From CAWFLT01 sp963816795 (GTDB taxonomy: Bacteria > Acidobacteriota > Vicinamibacteria > Vicinamibacterales > SCN-69-37): DNA of 64,000 nucleotides. Positions within the stretch are counted from its first letter, which is position 1; the number at the start of each line of letters is the position of its first letter. The position numbers and the translations under genes were made by a program. Under the pieces are notes generated by a model. It was not told the DNA's origin. It worked only from the letters and a program-made list of their open reading frames with translations, and did no database searches. This document shows, one piece after another, positions 1 through 11,228 of the stretch. The DNA is taken from assembly GCA_963816795.1 (NCBI GenBank), contig CAWFLT010000014.1:186001-250000 (forward strand), given 5' to 3'.

Positions 1-3000
1 GTAGCGCTCGGCGGCGCTGCGGCGGGCGACGCACCGCCTCGACCACCGCGCGCATGGATGCCAGGGAGCCGGGATTCTGAGTGTCGGTATGGCTCTGCGA
101 TTCGGCATGTGTGCGCCAGTGGTAGAGCACGTGCGGCACATGCGCGATCCGCAAGCCGGCCTCGCTGAAACGGACGACCGTGTCCCAGTCGTGGCAGTAC
201 TCGGCCCCCTCGTTCGAGTAGACGCCGAGCTCGAGCGCCCGCTCGCGGCTGAACGCGCACAGGTGCCAGATGTACGAAGATTCCAGGTTGAGGACCGGAT
301 CGAACCCGGGCCTCGAGTACGGCGTGTGCACGCGCTCGCCGGTGAGGTGATCTTCGTCCGAGAAGACGAAATCGGCCTGCTCGCGGTCGATCGCGGCAGC
401 GAGAACCTCCAGCGCATCGGGCTCGAGCACATCGTCTGCGTCGAGCGGGATCACGAATCGTCGCGCCGCACGTGCGAGGCATTGGCGCATCGCGCCCTGG
501 ATGCCGGCGTTCTCGGCACACGCAAAGCGCTGGACTCGATGGTCGGCCGCGATGCGATCGAGCACCCGCACGACGTCGTCGGGTACCGGGCCGTTCTCGA
601 GCACGATCCATTCGAAGTCGGCATGGCGCTGCTCGAGAAGCGAGCGCGCGGTCAGCTCGAAGAACTGTGCTGGCGTGCGGGAGTAGACGCTCGTCAGGAT
701 CGAGAACGACACCGCCGAGGAGGCGCGCGGCAGGACGGCGCGCGCCATCCGGTCGGCTTCGAGCATCTGTTCGTCCGTCAACGCCGGTCCCGGGTCGCCG
801 AACGGCCGCCGGCGCACCTCGATTGATGCCGGCTGGTACGCCGGCGCGCGCAGCGCGACGTGTGGCGAGAGATAGCGCCGATCGGGCATCAGGTCGACGT
901 TCACGCGCTTGAATGCCTCGTGCTCCACGTCGCGGACCTGTGCCGCCAGATCGATGTTCGTCTCGGCCGACAGGTTGGGGCTGTAGATGACCCGCCGCCC
1001 CTGTCGTCTGAACGCTGCGCCGAGCCAGGCGCCGAGGTGGGCCAGCGAGACGTTCGCGCGCGCCAGAGCTGAAAGCGCATCGAGGGCCAGTTTCGGATCG
1101 AGCACGGAGTGATCGAGCGACACCGCGCTGACCGAATGCTGCTTCCACGCCTGGGCGTGGTACCCCGGATCCTCGAGCGGCCGGCCGCGATCGGGCGCAT
1201 CGCATCCGCGGCCGAACCCGAAGTACGCGCCGGCATCGACGATGCGGCCGTTCTGATGCAGGCGACCGCCCACCATGGCGGTATCTGGAAACAGCTCGAA
1301 GAGACCCATTGCCTCGAGCGCCCAGACGTCGTCCACGATCCGCGTGTCGTGCCACAGAACGTGCAGCAGGCGGCCGCTCTCGGCCGCTCGCGCCGCAAGG
1401 CGTGCCAGGCCCGACCACGCCGTCCGCCGGATCCAGATGCACGACCTCGTGTGGAATCTCCTTCGGCACCTCGAGGCGAGGTGGACGGTCTGGAGACGAT
1501 GCCAGGACCACAGTGGTAATCGCGCGCGGGTCCGTCGCGTCTCGCCGCATCCACCAGTCCGGCATGCCGCCGAAACAGCGGCGAGAGCTCCAGCGCGAAA
1601 TCGCCCGGTCGGCGCCAGCGTCTCGAGCAACTTCGTCAAGACGCGGCGCTGAGAGTCGTACACGAACGGCTTTGAGTGGATGTTGCCTGGAGGTCGACGC
1701 CTGGTGCATGCGCCAGCTGTAGAGCACTTCGGGGATGTGCAGCGGTGTGTGGCCGGCGGCAAGGAACCGAGTGAACGTGTCCCAGTCGTGGCTGCCCTCC
1801 GCCTGCTTGTCGGTGTAGGCGCCGAGCTGCAGCGCCAGCTGGCGATCGACGACGCTCAGGTGCGCGATGTAGCACGAGTTCGCGAAGAGGACCGGATCGA
1901 ACGAGGGCTTGAAGTAGGGCGAGCTGAAGCGATTGCCGTCGAGCTTGTCTTCGTCGGTGTACGCGAGCGCCGGATAGCCGGCCTCACCGAGCGCGTGAGA
2001 GACGACACGCAATGCAATCGGGCGTCAGGAGATCGTCGTGGTCGACCGTCGCCGTGTAGCGATTGACCGCGTGCTCGAGACAGAAGCGCGTGCCGCCGAT
2101 AATCCCGAGGTTGCGCTCCGACCGGAAGAAGCGAACGCCACGCTCGCGGCGCAGCCGCTCGATCGACGCTCCGGGTGCCGGAATTGTCGAGACCCGTTGT
2201 CGAGCACGACCCACTCGAACGATGCGGCGTCGGCATCCTGGCTCAGAACGCTGTCGGCCAGCGCGTCGAGGTATTCGGGAGGCGTATTCCACACCGGCGT
2301 CAGCAGGCTGATCAGGCCCCGGCTCCTGTCGCGACGGGTATTGCGTGCGGCGTCGCGCGAACGCCTGGAGACGATGCACCTCGTACTCGTCTCGGGGCCA
2401 GTTCCGAAAGCCGGGCGCGACGATCGACGTGCCTTCGTCATCGCGGCTTCGCTCGCCTTCCCGCACGGGACTTCCCTGGAGCACCGCCAGTTCGTCGAAC
2501 AGCTTTGGCACGACCTCAGCCAGGCTGCTGCGCCAGCTCGCCGGCAGGTTGATCGCGGCAGCGGCCCGGCGTCCCTCCACATCGTCGAGGCGTGCCACGG
2601 CGGCTTCGAGCCCTTCCGAGATGCCTTCGAGTGTCGGGGGAATACCGATGATGTTGGCCGAGAGCTCGGCGAGGGCTTCCGACGTCTTGTTCGCGAACGC
2701 CGTCGTCACCGCCAGGCCGCCGCAGGCCGCCATCTCGAGCGGCGGATAGCTGGGGTGCGGAGACAGCATGAGCGACAGGAGGATGTCGCTTTCGCGCATC
2801 TGTTGCGCGTAACCCGCGAGGTCGAGCCAGGGCGCGGGCACCAGCGTGGCGCCGCGGCCGAGCGAGACGGCCGGGAACGACTCACCCATGCCGACGAACT
2901 CCCAGCGTTCAGGGTCGAGCGTGCCGTCGGTCACCGCCTTCTCGAGCGCGGCCACGCCGAGCTCGAACAGGTTCCGCAGGCCGTTGGTGGGCCGTGCGTA

Positions 3001-3836
3001 GAACAACAGGCGCCTGCGTGCCCGAGTGGAGCGATCGAACGCCGGGAAGAAAAGCGTGCGATCGACGGCCGGCTGGAAGACGAGGCTTCGCTCGACGAAC
3101 GCCGGGTCAGCGAAGCGCCCGATGCGCTCGCGGACGAGGAACTCGTGGAGCCATTGTGAGTTGACGACGGGAAGATGATCGAGCGAGTAGGTTTCGGCCG
3201 CGAGCGCCTGCTGGGTCGAGGCCGGGTGGAACAGCGGCTCGTAGTCCTGGATCAAATAGACGAAGCGCGAGTGTTGCGTCTGACGGACCGCATACTTGGC
3301 CTGCTGGGCAGTCCACCACGCCGTGGCCATGAACAGATCGCGTGCGCCGATTGCCAGCGGTACGGCGCGGTCGTTCGCCGACACGAGCTGGACGTCCGCC
3401 GGCAGCTCGGTGCCGAGGAGGCCGCGCATGTGCGCCCTGAATCGGCGCGAGGTCTTTATCGAACGCGAACTCGGTGCTGATCAAGCGAACGCGGACGCCT
3501 GACAGGGCCAGCCGTCCCGCGATCTCGAGCGCGGTGTTGGGCCCTCCCGACAGGTGCCGCATCCGCCAGGCCAGGTACGAGGACGTTCAGACGGGGCTCG
3601 TTGACCAGCTGCGGCGCCACGACCAGGTTGAGCGGGTTGAACCACGGCAAGCGGCCTTGCGGCGGGACGTATCCGGTGAGCCTTCCCGATGCGAGCGTCC
3701 CAGGGGCGAACGCCTCCCTCTGCTCGGCTCTTTCAGCCGTCACATGAGCATCGACCAGGCCGCTCTCGCCAGCCAGCGCATAGTTGCGGCGTCTGGTGAT
3801 GCGCTCCCTCACCCGTCGGCGCACGCCTGAGATCAA
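1..3836 (-). CDS. Giant multi-domain glycosyltransferase (GT4-like + two GT2 domains), partial and frameshifted
   Basis: Following the minus strand from 3836 to the window edge through several frame changes (about 3560, 3435, 2350, 2190, 2010, 1600 and 1430) gives one continuous product of well over 1,200 residues. The N-terminal part is a GT4-like domain of the WsaF/rhamnan-synthesis kind (VNSQWLHEF near 3160, YPPLEMAACGG near 2740). A first GT2 domain follows (SLLTPVWNTPPEYLDAL near 2280, DHDD near 2045, TDEDKLDG near 1955). Then comes the spacer usual in such proteins (VGGRLHQNGRIVDAG near 1260) and a second GT2 domain (SFSILTSVYSRTPAQFF near 690, DADD near 440, SDEDHLTGE near 350). Such proteins build O-antigen or capsule chains at the cytoplasmic side of the membrane. 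The C-terminus lies outside the window. The ATG at 3836 overlaps the end of the upstream methyltransferase gene. That it is a single gene is inferred from domain order; individual breaks could be sequence errors. Confidence 0.75.
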
Positions 3837-3975
3837 GGTGCGCTGCTGGAGAGCCCTTCTTGAATCGCCGTAGCGGCGCCGTCAACCGCCACGAATGGGA
3901 CGTGATGAAGGTGCGGTGCTGGAGAGCCCTTCTGAATCGCCGTAGCGGCGCCGTCAACCGCCAGGAATGGGACGT
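3831..3975. repeat. 72-bp tandem duplication encoding the SWRLTAPLR tail
   Basis: Two adjacent copies (3831-3903 and 3904-3975) are nearly identical. Copy 2 is 72 bp, 24 codons. Copy 1 carries one additional T near 3868-3870, which by itself explains the local frame change. The duplicated unit encodes the tail motif SHSWRLTAPLRRF of the methyltransferase. Confidence 0.9.
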
Positions 3976-5220
3976 CAGGATGACCTGCAACTCTCGTTCG
4001 AGGGCTGCCGTCCGCCGTGCGCTCTCCTCGAGCTCGCCGCGATGCCTGTCGCGAGCCGCGGCGCACGTCGTCTCGCAACGCTTCGGCTTGCCGCTGCGCT
4101 TCTCCAGCGTTCGACCTGACCGCAACGTCGGCTCGTGCGCTCGCCAGGGCTTCGGCCGCCACGTTCGCGTTCGCCTCGAGCTCGAGCAGGCGGCGCGTCT
4201 TTCTGGGCGAGCGCCCCTTGCGCCTCCTGACAGACTCTGAATGGTCGCGACGAGATGCGTCATCGAGCTTCCCGATGTGCGCATCTTTCGCGGCGACGGC
4301 CTCCTTGAAGCGCAAGAGCGCGGCGTCCAGCTCACCGACGTGCCGGTGGATCGCTTCGACTTCACGCGTGGAGCGCTCGCGCAGCTCCTGGCGCCAACCG
4401 AGGATGCCTGTGACCAGCTCGCGAACGAGACGCTGCGGCTCGATCGGATCCGGGGATCTCGCGGCGTCGATGACGCGGGCGGCCGTCGCGGCGTGCGCCG
4501 GCGACGTGAACGCGCAGAAAAAGCGGCGGTAGTGCGCCGCGCCCGTGCGCGCCAAAGGAGCTCGCGTGTTGACCGCGGCCGCGAAGCGGGCCTTCGCTTC
4601 GTCGTCGCCCAAATCGCACGCATAGATGAAATCGAGCGTGTTGAACGCGAGCCATTCGTCCAGCGGGGCGTTGTCGGCGACCAGCGACCGACCCCGGCTC
4701 GCTGAACCAGGACACGACCTCCGCGGCATCCGGCAGCCCGTGTTCGCGATGCTCCACGAGGAAGTCGACGTCGCGGCCCGACACTGCCTTCGCATAGGCC
4801 GAGAACTGACGCTCGGCGTCGACGACCTCCGGCGTGTCAATCGGGCAGCACACGATGGTGGCCTGCCGCGAGACCCGCTGCAGTTCACGAATCAGGCTTG
4901 GCCGCTGCGCCGGCGGCACGTGCTCCAGCACCTCGATCGCGACGGCAACATCGAAGGCCGCGTCCTCGAAGGGCAGCGGCTCGCCCGGTTGCAGCTGGAC
5001 GATGGAGGGATCGTCGAATTGACCGACGTCTGCGCGAACGATGTCGAACCGCGGTGAAACGAACGCTTCGGTCAGCGCAACCGGACCGCTTCCGACATCG
5101 AGCAGGGTGAGGGCGCCGCTGCCGTCGCCGGCACAGGATGTCGGTCAGCCTCGCGAGAAAGGAGTAGCGCTGATAGATGTCGGGCTGCCAGGCCAGCCGG
5201 CGATCGGAAAGCTCGTTCAA
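3833..5220 (-). CDS. SAM-dependent methyltransferase with C-terminal coiled coil, frameshifted
   Basis: Starts MNELSDRRLAWQPDIYQRYS at 5220. After a frame change near 5120 it shows a class I methyltransferase motif I (LLDVGSGPVALTEAF) and the later motif FDVAVAIEVLEHVPP (about 4960-4920). A second frame change near 4690 leads into a long charged Ala/Arg/Glu region that looks like coiled coil, and a third restores a C-terminal tail with two copies of SHSWRLTAPLRRF. This tail is common on glycan-assembly methyltransferases and glycosyltransferases, so a role in modifying or terminating a surface polysaccharide is likely. The start overlaps the stop of the upstream DUF2142 gene and the end overlaps the start of the giant glycosyltransferase, so the three form one transcription unit. 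The substrate is unknown. Confidence 0.7.
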
Positions 5221-6980
5221 CGCGACGCTCCGGGCACGGTGCGAGCCGGGCGGAACCGGGGAAGCTTCGCACCCATGACAGACGACATGATAACGCAGCT
5301 ATGATGTCGGTCGAGCGACGCGTTGACCGGATCGATCCGGACCGTGGTCACGGTCCCCTTCCAGTAAGGATTGGCGAGCATGGGAATCCGGACGAGCTGC
5401 TTGCGCCCATCGGCGCGCCAGGTGAACCCGACCTGCTGCGCCTCGCTGCCCGGCTTCCCATCAACGGCGAAGTACACCGAACCGTTCACGTTCACCTCGT
5501 TGGACGTGCCGGATATCTCGAAGGCAACGAAGCCGACGTCCGAGGCGTTCAGCCGAGTCGGGAAAGCGAGCTGAGGATCGTTGCCACTAACGAGCGCTGA
5601 TCCGTCGGCCTGAGGAAGAAGGTCATGGACCGACGGCGACGACAGCGCAACTCGAGTGTCACTCAGGGTCGGCGTGACCGGTGGATAGTACGCCGGAATC
5701 AGATAGCGGATGAGAATGAAGACGTTGAGGACGGCGAGGCCGGCCGCGAACGCGGCGGCGGCGCCGACACGGCTCGCCCGGCGCGGCAGCGCGTCGAGGC
5801 CCATCGCGACGAGGAGCGCCAGCGCTGGAAGCGCGACGAACATGTATCGCCCCTGCGGTTGTTCGAACGATCGGTTGATGTGGACGACCACGGCCAGGTT
5901 CAGCACGACGATCGCCGCAAGGACCAGGGGGATGCGCGCGTTACGCCGCCGGCGCGCGACCTGGAACGCGACGCTTCCCAGCCCGACGAGCCCGAGCGCC
6001 CAGAAGATCCAGTAATAGACTTCGGGCAGCGGCAGATTCATCCAGCCGAACACCCCGACGAACGATCGCGACAACAGCGACGGGAACGTCGTCCAGAAGT
6101 AGGCCGAGGTCAGCGATTGATGCGACATGATGTGCCCTACCGCTTCGCGCATGGCTCCGCTCGCGAAGGGATCGCCGTAAAGGACGATGTTGCGCAGCGA
6201 CCATGGCGCCACGATCAGCCCGGCGAGTCCCAGCACGCCCACGACGCGGATCAGCCGTTGCTGTGCGGAGCCCTCGGTCCACCATACCGCCAGCGTCACG
6301 GGCGCGACGAGGCAGATGGCACTGATCTTCGCGAGATACGCCGCCGACAACACCACCGCGGCCGTCAACCCCAACCGCCACGTGAACGGCTCCTGCACCA
6401 GCCTCACGATGCACAGCACGGTCGCGGCCGCCATCGTGGTGACGAGCGCGTCGTTGCTGATGGCCGAGCCGCGGAACGTGAACTGCGGCAGGAACGCCAC
6501 CAGGCTGGCGCACAAGATGGCCACGCTTTTCCCGCCGAGTCGCAGGCCGGCCTGCCAGCAGAGCCACACAGTGACCACAGACATCACGACCGAGATGAAA
6601 CGACCGAGCCGGATTGGCGCGTAGCGCGCGAAGTCGCCGCCCGCGTTGTGAAAAAAGCGCGGCGGGAACGGCACTACCAGCGCGCCGTCCACATCAGACC
6701 AGACCAGCGGCGGCGGATGTGCGCTCTCGACTGCGACTGGCGCGACGAGCGCGTAGTAGAGCGGCGGTGAGTTGGCTTCGACGAAGTCGGGCCCGTACAG
6801 CGGAAGCTTACGCGCGTCGTGCAGATACCGCGCGTACTGCCAATGGTGGACTTCGTCCGGCGACTCGAACACCGGCACGGCGAACGACCAGGCCAGGAGG
6901 AGCAGGAACGACGCCAGGATCAAAGGCCAACCATCGGTGGCCGAGCGGCGTCGGCTGGATTCGGAGGACGAGCGGAGCAT
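5217..6980 (-). CDS. DUF2142-type polytopic membrane protein (glycosyltransferase-like)
   Basis: An intact 587-residue product with about ten to twelve hydrophobic segments. Near the N-terminus, after the first membrane segment, it has FESPDEVHHWQYARYLHD, the acidic loop expected of DUF2142 proteins and reminiscent of the catalytic Asp loop of GT39/GT-C enzymes. The C-terminal third is soluble and probably extracytoplasmic. DUF2142 proteins are usually found in polysaccharide clusters and are thought to be lipid-linked-sugar transferases, though I know of no firm biochemistry. Its stop overlaps the ATG of the downstream methyltransferase gene, and it overlaps the end of the upstream GT2-remnant/methyltransferase. 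It is one of the few long genes here without a frame change. Confidence 0.8.
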   Translation of the reverse strand: MLRSSSESSRRRSATDGWPLILASFLLLLAWSFAVPVFESPDEVHHWQYARYLHDARKLPLYGPDFVEANSPPLYYALVAPVAVESAHPPPLVWSDVDGALVVPFPPRFFHNAGGDFARYAPIRLGRFISVVMSVVTVWLCWQAGLRLGGKSVAILCASLVAFLPQFTFRGSAISNDALVTTMAAATVLCIVRLVQEPFTWRLGLTAAVVLSAAYLAKISAICLVAPVTLAVWWTEGSAQQRLIRVVGVLGLAGLIVAPWSLRNIVLYGDPFASGAMREAVGHIMSHQSLTSAYFWTTFPSLLSRSFVGVFGWMNLPLPEVYYWIFWALGLVGLGSVAFQVARRRRNARIPLVLAAIVVLNLAVVVHINRSFEQPQGRYMFVALPALALLVAMGLDALPRRASRVGAAAAFAAGLAVLNVFILIRYLIPAYYPPVTPTLSDTRVALSSPSVHDLLPQADGSALVSGNDPQLAFPTRLNASDVGFVAFEISGTSNEVNVNGSVYFAVDGKPGSEAQQVGFTWRADGRKQLVRIPMLANPYWKGTVTTVRIDPVNASLDRHHSCVIMSSVMGAKLPRFRPARTVPGASR

Positions 6981-7985
6981 GTACGGACGCGGGCCGCAGC
7001 TACGCTGTCGCGGCTCCTCTTGCGGAACGCCATGATCAGCTCACCTTGCAGGATGTAGCGCGCTTCCTCGACGACGAATCCCCGGCTGCGTGAAGATGTC
7101 GCACAGTTCGTCATGGGTGTAGTGCGCGATGTGCTCGTCTGCGTACCCGCCGGGCGCCGCCAGACCGTAGGCCTTCTCGATCCAGACCCACTGCCAGTTC
7201 GCGTAGTCGGGCGTCCCGAGGACGAGGCGACCTCCGGGCTTGAGCGCGCGACAGAGCTCATCGAGGATCGGCGACTCCTTGGGCACGTGCTCGATGACTT
7301 GCGAGCAGAGCACACACGAAAACGACTCGTCGCGCACCGGCAGCTGGAACCCGGAGGCCTGCACGAGCGGGCGACCGAACTTCCGCGCGTAGCGAAGCTT
7401 GCGCAGCAGGATGTCCATGGCGACACTGCCGCGCGGCAGGGCGCCGATGATTCGGCTCGATCCGCAGCCGACGTCGAGCACGGGGCCCTCCCCGGCGATG
7501 AGATCCGTCACGTGCTTGTGGCGGCTGCGCTGCCAGTAACGCTGAAGCCAGATGGCGCTGTCGTGGGCGCGATCGTCGTAGTCCGCCGCCAGAATCGAGT
7601 TCCGCAGCTTCCAGAGCGTCCAGAACGTGCGCAGGTAGGCCAGGCCGAATCGGACGACTCGAGCGTGCGAGGCGCCGTGCCGCCGGGGCGCATAGGCGAA
7701 CGGCACCTCGCGAATTCGCCATCCTTCCGCGTACGCCTGCACGAGGATCCGCTGCAGAATGTCGAAATCGAGCGCCGCGTATTCCTGGTTCTGCATCACC
7801 GCGGCGTCGTACAGCCGAAAGCCGCTCGACATGTCGTGGAGCTGCAGGCTGAGCCCTCGGCTGAAGAACCGTATTCAGGATGATGCCGGAGGGAATACGC
7901 GAGCCGTGATTCTGGCATGGACGAGTGGCCGGGCCGCATCATCTGTGTCGACGGCGCGCTGCTAGAATGAGCCGGGATCCACTCA
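6920..7985 (-). pseudogene. GT2 remnant fused to class I methyltransferase, lacking the GT2 catalytic N-terminus
   Basis: The intact stretch 7832-7041 encodes the C-terminal end of a polyprenol-phosphate-type GT2 (DMSSGFRLYDAAVMQNQ, then REVPFAYAPRRHGASHA) followed by a methyltransferase (VLDVGCGSSRIIGALP near 7470, VLCSQVIEHVPKES near 7300). Upstream, out of frame, are residual GT2 pieces (RIPSGIILNTVL near 7880). Only about 240 bp separate these from the start of the divergent gene at 8076, too little for the usual nucleotide-sugar binding and DxD region. A frame change near 7095 restores a methyltransferase tail (GFVVEEARYILQGELIMAF) ending at 6920. The GT2-methyltransferase order matches the intact gene at 11229-12716. 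The GT2 half should be inactive as it stands. The cause is either a real deletion or an assembly collapse; the methyltransferase half may still work. Confidence 0.65.
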
Positions 7986-8075
7986 CGTGAAGATGACGCG
8001 CAACGACGACCCGTTCGAGGTGGCAGCAGCCCGGTCGAAGGTCTCGTTGGCCGCGAGCGCCCGGTAGCCGACCCG

Positions 8076-9202
8076 GTGCGCAGCACGCCTCTCCGCGTCG
8101 GGATCGATGGACACGCATTCAGTTCGCCGGCGGGCGGAGTGCGCCGGTACGTCAACGAGCTCACGAGCGCATGTCTCCAGATTGCGCCTGACCTCGAGTT
8201 CGTCGCCATCGGAGCCGGCGCGGGCTCGTTGCCGTCTGCCCTGACCGACTTTCCCGCGCAGTCGTGGTTGCCCACGAACCTGGGGTGGTGTCTCGACGGG
8301 CTGCCACGAGCGAGCCGGCGCGCCACGCTCGACCTGTTTCACGCTCCTGCCTACACCGCACCACTCTGGGGCGTGCATCCGCTCGTCGTCACCATTCACG
8401 ACGTCAGCTACGAACGGCACCCGGAGTGGTATCCGTACCGGAGCGATCGTGTCCGCCGATGGTTCTACCGGCGAAGCGCCCGTAGCGCGGACCTCGTCAT
8501 CACCGACTCGGAGTTCTCACGGAAGGAGATCGAAGCCGCGTACGGGATCGGGCCAGATCGGATCCGCGTCGTTCCGCTCGGCGTCGGCGCTCCATTCACG
8601 CCTGCCGCCGAACCGGCGCACCCATGGCCACCGCCGGAGGAACGTTTCATCCTCCACGTCGGCGATCTTCATCCGAGGCGCAATGTGGGCGTGCTGGTTG
8701 ATGCGCTTGGCCTGCTCAGGGCCAGGGCAGACGAACTCAAGCACACCGTGCTGGTGCTGGTGGGCGCCGACCGTGGTTCGGCGGCCGCGATTACCGCGCG
8801 CGCGGAGGCGCTGGGCATCTCCGGCGCCCTGCGTTTCGTGAACGATTCCAGCGACGATCAGGTGGTGGATTTGATGCGTCGTGCGTCGGCGTTTGCCTAT
8901 CCGTCACTCTACGAAGGCTTCGGCCTTCCAGCGCTGGAGGCGATGGCATGCGGCGCACCGGTCATCGCGTCGTCGGCCGCATCCATTCCTGAGGTGGTCG
9001 GAGACGCCGGTCTGCTCATCGATCCGCACGACGTTCGCGGGTGGTACGAGGCGCTGGCAGCGATCCTCGGATCGCCTGCGCGAGCAGCGCAGCTGCGGGC
9101 GGCGGGAATCGCCCGCGCTGCAGCGTTTCACATGGCAGAGTACGGCAACTGCAGACGATCGACGCATATCGATCTGCGTTTCGCGATGGCGCTCAGGCAT
9201 GA
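8076..9202 (+). CDS. GT4-family glycosyltransferase
   Basis: GTG start at 8076 (MRSTPLRVGIDGHAF) with a GT-B fold layout: N-terminal GGVRRYVNEL acceptor-side loop, HVGDLHPRRNVGVLVDAL at the start of the second domain, and the family signature YPSLYEGFGLPALEAMACG near 8900-8950, in which E-x7-E binds the nucleotide sugar. The protein is about 370 residues, normal for a GT4. Two compensating frame changes near 9135 and 9170 alter the last 25 residues; the corrected end (TIDAYRSAFRDGAQA) stops at 9202. It diverges from the GT2-remnant gene and precedes two GT2 genes, so it likely adds one sugar in the same polysaccharide. The sugar donor cannot be deduced. Confidence 0.85.
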
Positions 9203-9284
9203 ATTGCGCAGATGACGGGCGCCGCTCAGCAGGCCTCTCGCGGCTTCAGCACCCGCACTCTGCTTCGCAGCCGGGCCTTCACGT

Positions 9285-10323
9285 GTGATCGACCCGATCG
9301 ACCAGGCCGCGGCGATCGACGACGCATCGGTTGCCGTCTCCATCATCGTCCTCAACTACAACGGAAGGGCCTGGCTGGAGCGGTGCCTTCCAGCGGCCAT
9401 CGCCGAGACGGCATCCGATTGCGAGCTGATTGTCGTCGACAACGGATCCTCGGACGGTTCGCTCGAGTTTCTGTCGACGTTCCGTCCCATCATTCGTGTC
9501 CTCCCGCTCGACATCCAACGTCGGCTTCGCCGCCGGCAACAACGCTGGTGCCCGCCTGGCACGCGGCCGGTATCTCGCGTTCCTGAACAACGATGCCGCG
9601 CCGCAGCCTGGATGGCTGGCGGCGGTCAGGGCCGCCCTCGACTCTCATCCGCGCGCGGGATTGGCGGCGTCGTGCATCGTCTATCTGAGCGACCCCGCGA
9701 TCGTCGACAGCGCTGGCGACGGCATGACCCGGTTCGGGGGCGCCTTCAAACGTGCGCACGGACGTCCGGTCTCGGAGGCGCGCGAGGCGCGGGAAGTGTT
9801 CGGCGCGTGCGGAGCGGCCTGCCTGATTCGTCGCGACCTGTTCGACGACATCGGCGGATTCGACGAGGCCTACTTCGCCGTGCATGAGGACGTCGATCTC
9901 TCCTACCGCTGCCAGCTCCTGGGCTACCACTGCATCTACTGCCCGGAGGCGGTCGTGCATCACGCCGGCTCGGGCACGATGGGGCGCGTCAGCGCGCGCT
10001 CGGTGTTCTGGGGACAGCGGAATCTCGAGTGGACCTACGTCAAGAACACGCCGTGGCCGCTGTTGCTCCTCACTCTCCCGGGCCACGTGCTGTACAACGT
10101 GGCCGCCACCTTCTATTTCGCGCGCGCTGGTCACCTGCGCACCTTTCTCTCGGCAAAATGGCACGCCATCAGGGAGCTGCCTCGCGTGTGGCGTCAGCGC
10201 CGTGACATCCAGCGGCGCCGGCGGACTTCCCTGCGCCGGCTGTGGAAGCTGATGGATGGCGGCTGGATCGCGCTGAAGATTCGCGAGAAGCGGTTCGACC
10301 TCGGCCTCAGGCCGTCGGCATGA
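9285..10323 (+). CDS. GT2-family (rhamnosyltransferase-like) glycosyltransferase, one frameshift
   Basis: GTG start at 9285. The N-terminus has the GT2 nucleotide-binding strand SIIVLNYNGRAWLERCL and DNGSSDGS. A frame change near 9500 joins it to NVGFAAGNNAGARLARGRYL, FLNNDAAPQPGW (DxD-like metal site) and VHEDVDLSYRCQLLGY, the ED motif of the acceptor side. About 345 residues in total. The C-terminal region has one hydrophobic segment (LLLLTLPGHVLYNVAATFYF), suggesting membrane association. This WbbL-like family includes rhamnosyl- and other deoxyhexosyl-transferases. Its stop overlaps the ATG of the next GT2 gene. Confidence 0.8.
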
Positions 10324-11204
10324 GTTTCAGCGGCTCGATCGTCATCGTCAACTTCAACAGCGGCGAGTACCTGACACGGTGTCTCGACTCGATCGAGGAG
10401 CACGCACCGGCTGCGAACGTCATCGTGATCGACAACGCGTCGACCGACGAAAGCACCGGCAGCGCTGCCCTTCGGCGCGACGGCGTGACCCTTCAGGTCA
10501 ATCCGCGGAACGTGGGTTTCGCGCGGGCGGTGAATCAGGGCCTGGCGGCGACGTCACGCCACCTGGTCATGCTGCTCAATCCAGACTGCTACCTGTTACC
10601 TGGCGCCGCTGACCGCCTGGCAGAGGAACTGGACAGCCATCCGGAGTGCGCCATCGCCGGACCGAGGATCCTGAACGACGATGGCAGTGTCCAGGGCAGC
10701 GCTCGCGGCGATCCAACGCTGTTCACGGGACTGTTCGGCCGTACGACCCTGCTCACTCGCCTCTTTCCCGATTCCAGACTGGCGCGGCGCAACGTGCGTA
10801 CGGATACCGAGCGCGTCACGAACGGCGAGAGTTTCGCGGTCGACTGGGTGTCGGGCGCCTGCATGATGGCCCGGCGCGAGGCGCTCACTGCTGTCGGGGG
10901 GTTCGACGAGCGGTACTTCCTGTACTGGGAGGATGCTGACCTGTGCCGCCGGCTCCGGAACAAGGGGCACTCAACCCGCTACGTTCCGTCCTGCGCGTCG
11001 GGCATTCCGGTCGGGGTGTCGAGCCGCGGCGTGAGAACGCTCGCCATCACCGCGTTCCATCAGAGCGCCTACACCTACTATGCGACTCACGTCGCCAGGA
11101 CGGTGGCTGGCCGTGGCCTCGCCTGGACGTTGCTGAAGCTTCGCTGCCGCCTGAAGCTGCTTGGCGGCGCAGACGACAGGAACGCGCCGGATTCGTCCGT
11201 GTGA
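10320..11204 (+). CDS. GT2-family glycosyltransferase
   Basis: Starts MSFSGSIVIVNFNSGEYL with an ATGA overlap onto the preceding GT2 gene, which decides the start although the frame is open further upstream. About 294 residues. GT2 landmarks are in order: DNASTDEST, NPRNVGFARAVNQG, LLNPDCYLLPG (DxD-like), VDWVSGACMMARREA, GGFDERYFLYWEDADLCRR. The last is the usual WbbL-like acceptor-site signature. Together with the preceding gene it forms a tandem GT2 pair, likely adding consecutive sugars to one repeat unit. Confidence 0.85.
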   Translation: MSFSGSIVIVNFNSGEYLTRCLDSIEEHAPAANVIVIDNASTDESTGSAALRRDGVTLQVNPRNVGFARAVNQGLAATSRHLVMLLNPDCYLLPGAADRLAEELDSHPECAIAGPRILNDDGSVQGSARGDPTLFTGLFGRTTLLTRLFPDSRLARRNVRTDTERVTNGESFAVDWVSGACMMARREALTAVGGFDERYFLYWEDADLCRRLRNKGHSTRYVPSCASGIPVGVSSRGVRTLAITAFHQSAYTYYATHVARTVAGRGLAWTLLKLRCRLKLLGGADDRNAPDSSV

Positions 11205-11228
11205 TTGCGTTAGAAGACACCTGCCGCG

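Noticed and set aside
89..826. 245-residue plus-strand frame
   Set aside because: Antisense to the GT2 domain of the giant glycosyltransferase; composition is Arg/Val/Glu-rich shadow and no domain is recognisable.
2038..3159. 373-residue plus-strand frame
   Set aside because: Antisense to the WsaF-like domain, whose motifs read well on the minus strand; the plus frame has no motif.
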